This document shows, piece after piece, positions 27,729 to 34,690 of a stretch of DNA of 64,000 bases. Both the position numbers and the translations under genes were made by a program. This stretch comes from Woeseia sp037968755. GTDB taxonomy: Bacteria; Pseudomonadota; Gammaproteobacteria; Steroidobacterales; Woeseiaceae. The first letter of the stretch is position 1. Each line of letters opens with the position of its first letter. The notes under the pieces are model-generated. The model saw nothing but the letters and a program-made list of their open reading frames with translations, was not told the DNA's origin and did not search any database. The stretch covers positions 42,887-106,886 of the forward strand of contig JBBKWB010000112.1 in NCBI GenBank assembly GCA_037968755.1, given 5' to 3'.

Positions 27729-28625
27729 CTAACTCTTGTTGCGTGCAGCGGCCGTGCGGGCCCGCAAGTTGAACCACACGTCAATGTATCCCAGTACCGC
27801 CAGCACCATGACCAGCAGTGAATTTAATATTGGTAACAGTATGTACATCGTAACCACCACCAATTTTGGCAAGCGACCTGCCGCGTGCAGCGAATGCACA
27901 ACCGCTATTCCCTGGATGCAGAATACAGCAAACATGATTGATGCCATGTTCTGTATCCAGACAGAATCAACGACCAGTGTCAGCACCGACGCAAGCGCCA
28001 TCGCCATCGCGAGTACTCTTCCCAGACTCAGGTCGCGGAACTGGCCGAACCGACCCCGCTGATCTGGCAAGCGCTGAAACAAAGCGTAACCGAGCAGCAG
28101 CACCAGCACCGCAACAATCCAGCGCATGAACACAAACAGCATCGTTCCCTGCGCCGCAAGCTGCTCGCGTTGCGTTTCGAGAAACGTTGCAACTTCAACC
28201 AGCTGCAGCGTTCGAAATTCGGCAATCAGCAGGTCAATCCGCGCCAGCCAAAAACCGACCGGATCACCAACCGCGATAAAGAAACCAGCGGTAAGGATGA
28301 TCGCCCCGAGCACCGACACCTGCAATGCAAATGTTAGTGACCGTGATGCTTTCGCCGCCGCCGCCAGTAACGCCACCGGCACCCAGATGATGGCTGCATT
28401 CAGCAGCATGAACTGGGCCGATTGTCCCATTGCGAACAACAGGCCGCCGATCAATGCCGCACCACCCATTGCCCGTAACGTAGCCTGCTTCAGACCCAGC
28501 GCCAGGGTCAGATGCACGATCAAGGCACCGCTGATGATGGGCGCGCCGGGCAAAGCCACGGTGAACGCCAGCATCACGATTGCGTTCCAGGGCCGCGCCA
28601 GCAACCACTCGGCTATGGCTCGCAC
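27729..28625 (-). CDS. Multi-pass membrane protein between rpsR and rplI (DUF2232-like)
   Basis: This 298-residue protein has about eight hydrophobic segments and a short basic tail (NLRARTAAARNKS). An uncharacterised membrane protein of this size occurs at exactly this place, between rpsR and rplI, in Pseudomonas and relatives. The segment VVVTMYILLPILNSLLVMVLAVLGYIDVWFNLR at the end, taken with its position, supports the DUF2232 family. Its function is unknown. Confidence 0.8.
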   Translation of the reverse strand: MRAIAEWLLARPWNAIVMLAFTVALPGAPIISGALIVHLTLALGLKQATLRAMGGAALIGGLLFAMGQSAQFMLLNAAIIWVPVALLAAAAKASRSLTFALQVSVLGAIILTAGFFIAVGDPVGFWLARIDLLIAEFRTLQLVEVATFLETQREQLAAQGTMLFVFMRWIVAVLVLLLGYALFQRLPDQRGRFGQFRDLSLGRVLAMAMALASVLTLVVDSVWIQNMASIMFAVFCIQGIAVVHSLHAAGRLPKLVVVTMYILLPILNSLLVMVLAVLGYIDVWFNLRARTAAARNKS

Positions 28626-28649
28626 GTGCGTACGCCCGTTACAGCCCTG

Positions 28650-28874
28650 TCAGTGACGGTCCGTATAAGGCAGCAATGCGAGAAACCGGGCGCGTTTAAC
28701 GGCCGAGGACAGCTGGCGCTGATAGTGCGCCTTAGTGCCGGTAATTCGGCTTGGCACGATCTTGCCAGTTTCCGTTACGTAAGCTTTCAAGAGCGTGAGA
28801 TCTTTATAGTCAATCTCGGTGATGCCCTCGGCGGTAAAGCGGCAGTACTTCCGTCTGCGTGAATATCGACTCAT
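28650..28874 (-). CDS. rpsR: 30S ribosomal protein S18
   Basis: The 74-residue protein carries the S18 signature (RRRKYCRFTAEGITEIDYKD, then LLKAYVTETGKIVPSRITGT and KRARFLALLPYTDRH). S18 forms a dimer with S6 on the 30S platform, and the S6 gene is directly upstream, 14 bp away. Its single cysteine in KYCRF is the usual S18 residue, not part of a zinc ribbon. Confidence 0.99.
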   Translation of the reverse strand: MSRYSRRRKYCRFTAEGITEIDYKDLTLLKAYVTETGKIVPSRITGTKAHYQRQLSSAVKRARFLALLPYTDRH

Positions 28875-28888
28875 TAGCTGCTACTCCG

Positions 28889-29485
28889 TCACGCGCTATC
28901 AGCCGCAGCGGCCGGTTTTTCGGCAGCGTCGACTTCGTTGTTATCAGAATCACTGGATTTATCAGTGGCTTCGTCAGCGGCTTCGCCATCCGCGGACTTT
29001 TCGTCTTTGGCAGAGGAATCGTCAGACTCCGTGGCTTCGGCTGCGGAATCGTCAGAGTCACTGGCTTTGGCCGCAGCTTCGTCAGACTCCGTGGTCATAG
29101 CGGCTTCGGCAGCTGCTTTGGCGTCACGGCGACGTTGCGCCTCACGCTCTTTGACCTTTTCCTCTTCAACAGCAACTGCCATCGGCGACGCTTCTGTGAG
29201 CGCGGTCTTGCGGTTGATTACGAGGTGACGAAGCACCGCGTCATTGAAGCGGAAAGCACTTGTTATTTCGTCAATAACAGCAAATTCACACTCCACGTTC
29301 AGCAGAACGTAGTGCGCTTTGTGTGCTTTATTGATGGGATGGGCGAGCTGGCGGCGACCCCAGTCTTCATTGCGGTGAACGGTACCGCCGGAAGCGGTGA
29401 CCATGCTCTGGTAGCGTTCTACCATGGCAGGTACCTGTTCACTCTGGTCCGGATGGACCAGGAACACGATTTCGTAATGTCTCAT
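28889..29485 (-). CDS. rpsF: 30S ribosomal protein S6 with long acidic C-terminal extension
   Basis: The first 100 or so residues are a normal S6 (MRHYEIVFLVHPDQSEQVP, GRRQLAHPINKAHKAHYVL, then FRFNDAVLRHLVINR). The remaining 98 residues form a low-complexity tail rich in Asp, Ser, Glu and Ala with a ten-residue internal repeat (TESDEAAAKA / SDSDDSAAEA / TESDDSSAKD). Typical S6 proteins have 95-135 residues, so 198 is long. E. coli S6 receives extra glutamates at its C-terminus from RimK; an encoded acidic tail could serve a similar purpose, but that is speculation. The frame is intact and followed by a normal stop, so this is not a sequencing artefact by appearance. Confidence 0.97.
   Translation of the reverse strand: MRHYEIVFLVHPDQSEQVPAMVERYQSMVTASGGTVHRNEDWGRRQLAHPINKAHKAHYVLLNVECEFAVIDEITSAFRFNDAVLRHLVINRKTALTEASPMAVAVEEEKVKEREAQRRRDAKAAAEAAMTTESDEAAAKASDSDDSAAEATESDDSSAKDEKSADGEAADEATDKSSDSDNNEVDAAEKPAAAADSA
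29011..29100 (-). repeat. Three 30-bp tandem repeats inside rpsF
   Basis: Three consecutive 30-bp units beginning at about 29011, 29041 and 29071 share the core GTCAGACTCCGTGG or a close variant, in register with the ten-residue repeat of the S6 tail. Such units can expand or contract by slippage without breaking the frame. Confidence 0.75.
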
Positions 29486-29506
29486 TGTATCCCCTTGCGG
29501 ATATTA

Positions 29507-29530
29507 GCCTCGCCGATCAGCCGGAGAGGC
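29507..29530 (-). promoter_or_regulatory. Hairpin in the rpsF leader, possible S6:S18 regulatory site
   Basis: On the reverse strand, GCCTC and GAGGC pair around an inner CCG/CGG helix, 22 bases before the rpsF start. S6:S18 complexes in many bacteria bind a leader hairpin presenting CCG and repress their own mRNA. The position fits, but the exact fold was not computed. Confidence 0.35.
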
Positions 29531-29597
29531 AAGAGGTTCGGTCCCTGCTTGCATCAATGCGACGCAAGGTACCGCCCGCCGATGAAGCGGGACGCGC

Positions 29598-29626
29598 ATC
29601 CTACCCAAGCCGCTACGCGGGCGCAA
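29598..29626 (-). promoter_or_regulatory. Probable promoter of the rpsF-rpsR-rplI-dnaB operon
   Basis: On the reverse strand, TTGCGC (29626-29621) and TAGGAT (29603-29598) are separated by 17 bases, about 110 bp ahead of the rpsF start, with a GC-rich discriminator (GCGCGTCCC). Sequence inspection only. Confidence 0.45.
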
Positions 29627-29693
29627 GCAAAGACCCTGAAAAATCAGCTAAACAGGCGGTCTCGATGGGTTTGGCCAGCCAAACCGGCATTCC

Positions 29694-30467
29694 TCAGTCG
29701 CTGGCGGTCCTGGCGGAACGCTGGCGCAAGGCTTCATACAGGCAAATTCCGGTCGCAACGGACACATTGAGGCTGGAGACCGTACCGTGCATGGGCAGCT
29801 GAATCAGTTGGTCACAGCGTTGCATCACGCCCTTTTTCAGGCCCTCGTGCTCCCGTCCCATCACCAGCGCCAGCGGGCCGTCGAGTTGCGCCTGAAACAG
29901 GCTCTCGCTGCCTGCGTCGCTGGTACCGACGATCGCGATCCCGTAGTCCGACAGCCATCCCAAGGTCCGGCCAATATTGGGGACGGTCGCGAAAGGCAAG
30001 GTCTCCGCCGCACCGGACGCCACCTTGCTGACCGTTGGGCCGAGACCGGCGGCACCGTGCTTGGGCGCAATTACTGCATCAACACCTGCTGCGTCGGCGG
30101 TGCGCAAACAAGCGCCAAGATTGTGTGGATCCTGGAGACCTTCCAGCACCAATAACAGAATGGGCTCAGCGGTGTCAGCGGTGAGTCGTGTTTCCACGAA
30201 ATCGCGCAGCGCTGCCTCGTCCATAGTCGTGCTGCGTTGAATCTCGGCAACGACGCCCTGGTGCCGCGATTCGCCACTCATTTGCTCCAGCCGCGAACGA
30301 TTTGCCGACTGCACTTCGACGCCCATTCGATTGGCCATTGCCACGACCGCTTCAACACGCGGATTGGCCGTACGGTATTCCGCGTACAGGCGTCGCAGAT
30401 TGGCCGACTTGGTTGCCAGCAATTGTTCGACAGCCCGCAAGCCTGTGACGTAGCGTGACCTGCTCAT
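29694..30467 (-). CDS. rlmB: 23S rRNA (guanosine-2251-2'-O)-methyltransferase RlmB
   Basis: This SPOUT-family methyltransferase modifies G2251 in the ribosomal P loop. The 257-residue product has the N-terminal substrate-binding domain (VTGLRAVEQLLATKSANLRR) and the three SPOUT motifs NLGACLRTADAAG, LVMGREHEGLKKG and LNVSVATGICLYEALRQ. Its start overlaps the rnr stop by 4 bp, so the pair is translationally coupled, as in other gammaproteobacteria. Confidence 0.98.
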   Translation of the reverse strand: MSRSRYVTGLRAVEQLLATKSANLRRLYAEYRTANPRVEAVVAMANRMGVEVQSANRSRLEQMSGESRHQGVVAEIQRSTTMDEAALRDFVETRLTADTAEPILLLVLEGLQDPHNLGACLRTADAAGVDAVIAPKHGAAGLGPTVSKVASGAAETLPFATVPNIGRTLGWLSDYGIAIVGTSDAGSESLFQAQLDGPLALVMGREHEGLKKGVMQRCDQLIQLPMHGTVSSLNVSVATGICLYEALRQRSARTASD

Positions 30468-32707
30468 CGTTTGCTCTTTCCTTTGCCACCTCGCCTGCCG
30501 GGCTTCTGCTTCTGCTTCTTCTTCGGCTGCTGCGCTTCGTCAGAATCCGTATCCATTGGCCGGAAATCGATGCGCTTGGTTTCCATGTCGACGCGTTGCA
30601 CCTGAACTGTCATCGCATCGCCAAGACGATACCGCTTGCCGCCGCGGTCCCCGACCAGCTCCAGCCTGCTCGCATCGAACTGGTAGTAGTCATTTTTCAG
30701 GCTGGTGACGTGCACGAGTCCATCAATTTGCAAGTCCGTCAATTGCACGAATACACCGAAGTTTGTAACGCCGGTAATAACGCCCTCGAATACCTCGCCA
30801 ACTTTATCTTCCATGAACTCGCATTTGAGCCAGGCTTCAACTTCGCGGGTTGCTTCCTCTGCGCGTCGCTCATGTGCGGAACAGACGTGGCCCAGTCGAT
30901 CCATCGCCGATTTGTCATAGTGATAAGCGCCGGCCTTTCCGCCTCGCACCATGTGCCGAATCGCCCGGTGCACCAGTAAATCAGGGTAGCGGCGAATTGG
31001 CGACGTGAAATGCGCATAGGCATCCAGCGCCAGGCCAAAATGACCGATATTTTCTGGCGTGTATTCAGCATGTTTTAGAGAGCGCAGCATCGCCATCGAG
31101 ATCGCCTGGCTATCAGGTCGGTCTTTAACCTGATGCAACAGCTTATTGAATTCGCGTGGCTCGACGTGATCAGGATGCGGCACTTTCAAATCGAGACTCA
31201 GCAAGTATTGGCGCAAGTCTTCAAAGCGTTCCGGGTCCGGTTTTGCATGCACACGATATAGCCCAGGTATCTTGTTGGTACGCAAGAATTTCGCCGCCTG
31301 GACGTTTGCGGCGATCATGCACTCCTCGATCAACCGGTGCGCATCATTACGCGGCACTGACACAATCTTTTCTACAGTACCGTCTTTACCGAGTTCGATC
31401 CGGGTTTGCGGCAAGTCCAGTTCAATTGCACCGCGCCGATTTCGATTGTTGGCGAACGCCTGGTACAGGTCGTGCAAGTGTCGAATCGGTTTCTGTAAGT
31501 CGCCCGGCACTGACTTTGGCGTTTCACCAGTGAGAAAGCCGCTGACCTCGGTGTACGTGAGCCGCGCATGTGAGCGCATTACACCTTCGAAGAAGCGCGA
31601 TTTTTCAACCTTGCCCTCCGCGTTCACACGCATTTCACAAACCATGCAGAGACGATCAACTTTCGGATTGAGTGAGCACAGCCCGTTGGACAGCGCTTCC
31701 GGCAGCATCGGTACAACGCGGTCCGGAAAGTAGACTGAAGTGCCACGTTTGATTGCCTCTTTGTCGAGCGGCGATTCAATATCGACATAGTGTGCAACGT
31801 CCGCGATAGCCACAAGCAGGCGCCAACCTTTGCCGGATGGCTCGCAGTACACTGCGTCGTCGAAATCACGTGCATCGGCGCCATCAATCGTGACAAGTTG
31901 CGTGCTACGCAGGTCTTCCCGGCCTTTCTTGGCTGTGTCCGGTACCTCACTGCCAAACTTCTTCGCCTGCGCAATGACCTCCTTGGGCCAGTTGTTCGGG
32001 ATGGCGTGAGAATGAATGGCAATATCAGTCGCGATCCCTTTTTGGTTTGGCGCGCCGAGTACTCGCACAACGCGGCCGGTTGCTTGTTCCTGACCGCTCG
32101 GGTAATCGAGAATTTCAGCAACGACCATTTCACCGTGTTTCGCAGATCCGGCTTCATCATTGGGAATCAAGATGCGGTGTGAGATTTTGGGATTGTCGGG
32201 AATAACGATGCCGATGCCGCGCTCGCGAATGAACTGACCGGCAGTCTCTTTGAATCCGCGCTCCAGAACTTCTACCACTCGACCTTCCGCCCGCCCCCGG
32301 CGGTCGGTGCCCACGACCTTAATCACTGCCCGGTCGCCATCAAACAGGCGGCGCATCTCGCGCGCGGACAGGTAAACGTCATCGCCACCATCGTCCCGAC
32401 GCATGAAGCCAAAGCCATCGGCGTGGCCGATAACCGTGCCCGGTACGAGCTGCAGCTTTTCGATCAGGCAATATTCGTTGCGGCGGTTTTCGATTATCTG
32501 GCCGGCCTGCACCATCTTCCGCAGCTTATCGACCAACAGCTCGCGCGTACGCTGGCCTTTCAGATTAAAGTGCTTCTGGATCGCGTCGGCCTTTCGCGGC
32601 TGCCCGACCTCTTTCAGGTAATCGAGCAGCGCATTGCGTTCCGGCACAGGATGCTGGTATTTCCCGGTGCTCTGGGCACCTCCCTCAGGCTTGGCTTTCT
32701 TTGGCAA
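30464..32707 (-). CDS. rnr: Ribonuclease R
   Basis: This 3'-5' exoribonuclease degrades structured RNA and takes part in rRNA and tmRNA quality control. It has 747 residues: a winged-helix RNase R N-terminus, two cold-shock domains, the RNB catalytic domain with metal aspartates in DGADARDFDDAVYC, an S1 domain (GEVFEGVITGVTNFGVFVQL) and a Lys-rich tail. It starts at TTG 32707 with GGAG nine bases upstream. The gene lies back to back with the split tRNA-Leu locus. Confidence 0.98.
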   Translation of the reverse strand: MPKKAKPEGGAQSTGKYQHPVPERNALLDYLKEVGQPRKADAIQKHFNLKGQRTRELLVDKLRKMVQAGQIIENRRNEYCLIEKLQLVPGTVIGHADGFGFMRRDDGGDDVYLSAREMRRLFDGDRAVIKVVGTDRRGRAEGRVVEVLERGFKETAGQFIRERGIGIVIPDNPKISHRILIPNDEAGSAKHGEMVVAEILDYPSGQEQATGRVVRVLGAPNQKGIATDIAIHSHAIPNNWPKEVIAQAKKFGSEVPDTAKKGREDLRSTQLVTIDGADARDFDDAVYCEPSGKGWRLLVAIADVAHYVDIESPLDKEAIKRGTSVYFPDRVVPMLPEALSNGLCSLNPKVDRLCMVCEMRVNAEGKVEKSRFFEGVMRSHARLTYTEVSGFLTGETPKSVPGDLQKPIRHLHDLYQAFANNRNRRGAIELDLPQTRIELGKDGTVEKIVSVPRNDAHRLIEECMIAANVQAAKFLRTNKIPGLYRVHAKPDPERFEDLRQYLLSLDLKVPHPDHVEPREFNKLLHQVKDRPDSQAISMAMLRSLKHAEYTPENIGHFGLALDAYAHFTSPIRRYPDLLVHRAIRHMVRGGKAGAYHYDKSAMDRLGHVCSAHERRAEEATREVEAWLKCEFMEDKVGEVFEGVITGVTNFGVFVQLTDLQIDGLVHVTSLKNDYYQFDASRLELVGDRGGKRYRLGDAMTVQVQRVDMETKRIDFRPMDTDSDEAQQPKKKQKQKPGRRGGKGKSKR

Positions 32708-32738
32708 ACTGGCTAACTCCGTAGTAACTGCTTGGCGA

Positions 32739-32768
32739 TTGACAGGATACGGGAGCTTTGAGTACAGT
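32739..32768 (+). promoter_or_regulatory. Promoter of the interrupted tRNA-Leu gene
   Basis: A perfect -35 TTGACA (32739-32744) and -10 TACAGT (32763-32768) are 18 bp apart, followed by a GC-rich stretch (GCGCCCCCCGC) like the discriminators of stringently controlled stable-RNA promoters. The start of the broken tRNA is 40 bases downstream. Transcription from here would also run into the complete tRNA-Leu at 32997. Confidence 0.7.
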
Positions 32769-32807
32769 GCGCCCCCCGCAAGGGACGCAATTGTACGCGT
32801 CCCGCCT

Positions 32808-32852
32808 GCCGAGGTGGCGGAATTGGTAGACGCGCTAGCTTCAGGTGCTAGT
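32808..32852 (+). pseudogene. 5' half of an interrupted tRNA-Leu(CAG) gene
   Basis: This segment contains the acceptor 5' strand GCCGAGG, the leucine-type D arm (TGGCGGAATTGGTAGACGC) and a full anticodon arm CTAGC-TTCAGGT-GCTAG with anticodon CAG and G37. After position 32852 the tRNA sequence stops: there is no variable arm, T arm or 3' acceptor strand in the next 140 bases. The missing 3' half is at 43271-43326, 10.4 kb away. tRNA-Leu next to rnr is the ancestral arrangement known from Pseudomonas. Confidence 0.9.
32836..32852 (+). repeat. Left attachment-site repeat of the island (17 bp)
   Basis: The 17-base sequence TAGCTTCAGGTGCTAGT, covering the anticodon arm of the broken tRNA-Leu, is repeated exactly at 43271-43287. 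Bases outside the repeat differ on both sides. tRNA anticodon arms are well-known crossover sites for tyrosine recombinases, so these two copies are read as attL and attR. Confidence 0.8.
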
Positions 32853-32996
32853 GTGCCTAAGCAACTCGTGATGAAAATCTACCAGAGAATCACGCGGTTA
32901 CAATGGCAAGTCGACCACCGGCAATGCGACTGGTACGGTTTTTGTCGTCTGTACGGTTTGACAAGGTAGTCTGAAAACCTGATTGGATAGTGAAAT

Positions 32997-33083
32997 GCCC
33001 AGGTGGCGGAATTGGTAGACGCGCCAGCTTCAGGTGCTGGTTATCGTAAGGTAGTGGAGGTTCAAGTCCTCTCCTGGGCACCA
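32997..33083 (+). tRNA. tRNA-Leu (anticodon CAG), complete
   Basis: The 87-nt gene folds as a class II tRNA: acceptor GCCCAGG / CCTGGGC, leucine-type D arm, anticodon arm CCAGC-TTCAGGT-GCTGG (anticodon CAG, G37), variable arm around TATCGTAAGGTA, T arm GGAGG-TTCAAGT-CCTCT, and encoded ACCA end. It lies 144 bp inside the island and has the same anticodon as the gene that the island broke. A TTGACA box at 32958-32963 could be its own -35, but no convincing -10 is seen. Confidence 0.96.
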
Positions 33084-33217
33084 ATCAGATTCAGCTTATC
33101 TACATTATTTTGCGAGCTGCTTCTCGATTTCCGATTCGACTACTCGTCTAATATATTCTCGGTAGCCATTTACTTGGCCCAGAATTGCGGAGCCGCGCTC
33201 GCCAAATCAACTTACCT

Positions 33218-34528
33218 CTATGCCCGAAATATGTCGACCTTAGTCTCAAGACATTTCCTTAACGACAGATCGTTAGCCCCAATCCCAAACCAACTATCAG
33301 GCCTCTGATAAAAATCTAACCCACGACCGATCTTGACCGTCCAACCGTTGTCTATGCGAATTTCCCGATCGTGCATGCTCTCGTTGACTTTTAGATCGAG
33401 TTCGACATCTTGCTCTAAGAGGCTTTGTTTGAGCTCAGCAAGTCGTTCAGCGAGCTCCTGGACGTCGGTCTTATCGTCGTAGTTTGTAATTAGTTGAATT
33501 TTTTCAATATTTGGCGCTTTCACGATCGCTTCGCAAAACCGAACGAAATTCTGCACCTGATGAGTAGCGCGAATATATGGATCCTCAATCACTACCGATT
33601 TCGCGCCACGCAAATAGGGGGCCACGATCGATTCGTAACTAAACCCAGTGGCGTTGTACGTAATTGTGTAGTGCATCTCTTTGAGCGGCACGATCTTGGG
33701 TTCCGACGCAACAACTTCCGCCTCCGGTATTGCGGTTTCCGCTCCTGATGGCTCTACCGGTTCCGCCGGCGTTGCAATTGACGGGCTCCTCTCTGGACTA
33801 CCGGCCTTTTCCGGCTCCTGCGTCGCTAACGCGCCCTTAGACTCCGGACAATCGACGACCTTTTCATCACCTGACGTCGCAAAATAAGACAAACCGATCT
33901 TCTCGAATTCGTCATCAGGCTTGCGCTTATTCATCTGCTCCTTTACGCGGCGGCGACCTTCAACGGCATAAGCCACGTACTCTTCAAATTCCTCATCGCT
34001 GACTTCGCCATGCGGATGGAGCATTTTCAAAAATGCCGCAACGGTCTTGATAATTCCCTTTTCATCACGGCCTTCGACAGCGGACCCAAGCTTGATGCGC
34101 TTAGCTACATCTTCGTAGCGATTGGTTTGCTTCAACTGGTAGTGAAATGCCTCGGCAAGATAATCGGTTATAAATCCATAGTTATTCGTAAGAAATTCAC
34201 TACTGGTCTTCGGCATTTCCCAACCAGGCATGTACATCGCGAAGCGATCCATTACCGCCAGATCAAATTCTTTCGGCAACGGTTGAAACAGATCATTGTC
34301 GCTCGAGTTCACCAACTGATTGACCGATAAATCCAAATTACCGATAAACGCCATACTGGCATCGGCAATAATCTCGACCCCACGAGAGAATCGCCCATTC
34401 GCCATGAAGTCCTTCATGATTTGAATGGTGTCGGGATCTTTGACCTTCATATTGCCGACTTCGTCGAAGGCGATCGTGTCCCAGTAGCCCACGAGGCCTA
34501 CCTTTCTTCGTGCGTTGTTATATTTGAA
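33218..34528 (-). pseudogene. N-terminally truncated BrxL-like AAA+ (Lon-type) protein with MIT_C-like domain
   Basis: Homology to BrxL, the Lon-like AAA+ factor of BREX phage-defence systems, begins abruptly near 34528 (FKYNNARRKVGLVGYWDT) with Walker B TIAFDEVGN, then IQIMKDFMANGRFSRG and FIGNLDLS. The Walker A half, expected to need roughly 250-300 further residues, is absent, and an in-frame TGA lies just upstream. The C-terminal 150 residues (YNATGFSYESIVAPYLRGAK, then DPYIR and MHDREIRIDNGWTVKIGRG) match the phospholipase-D-like MIT_C domain. A start at GTG 34492 would give a 424-residue product. The break point is close to the 3' end of the kinase gene. ATPase activity is not expected. 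No other BREX gene is in the window. Confidence 0.75.
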
Positions 34529-34690
34529 GCGTTGCTGCCAATCAAGAAATGCACCGAAGAAAATGCGGCGGCGTGAAGCTCATCGAGCGCTTACGCAGCG
34601 TGATGGAATAAATGCGGAGCACAGGCGTATTTTGGAAGTCGAAGAATCCGGAAAGCCTAACAAGCCAAGTGGCCAAAGAACGGGGGCAGT

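Noticed and set aside
28859..29770. Forward-strand 303-codon frame opposite rpsF
   Set aside because: It is an antisense shadow made open by the repetitive acidic tail of S6; no ribosome site or family.
32890..33084. Reverse-strand frame beginning MVPRRGLEP over the tRNA-Leu
   Set aside because: This is the well-known false frame produced by reading the 3' end of a leucine-type tRNA backwards; no protein is supported.
33218..34528. A complete BREX defence system
   Set aside because: Only a truncated BrxL-type gene is present; no PglX, PglZ, BrxC, BrxA or BrxB homologue is seen.
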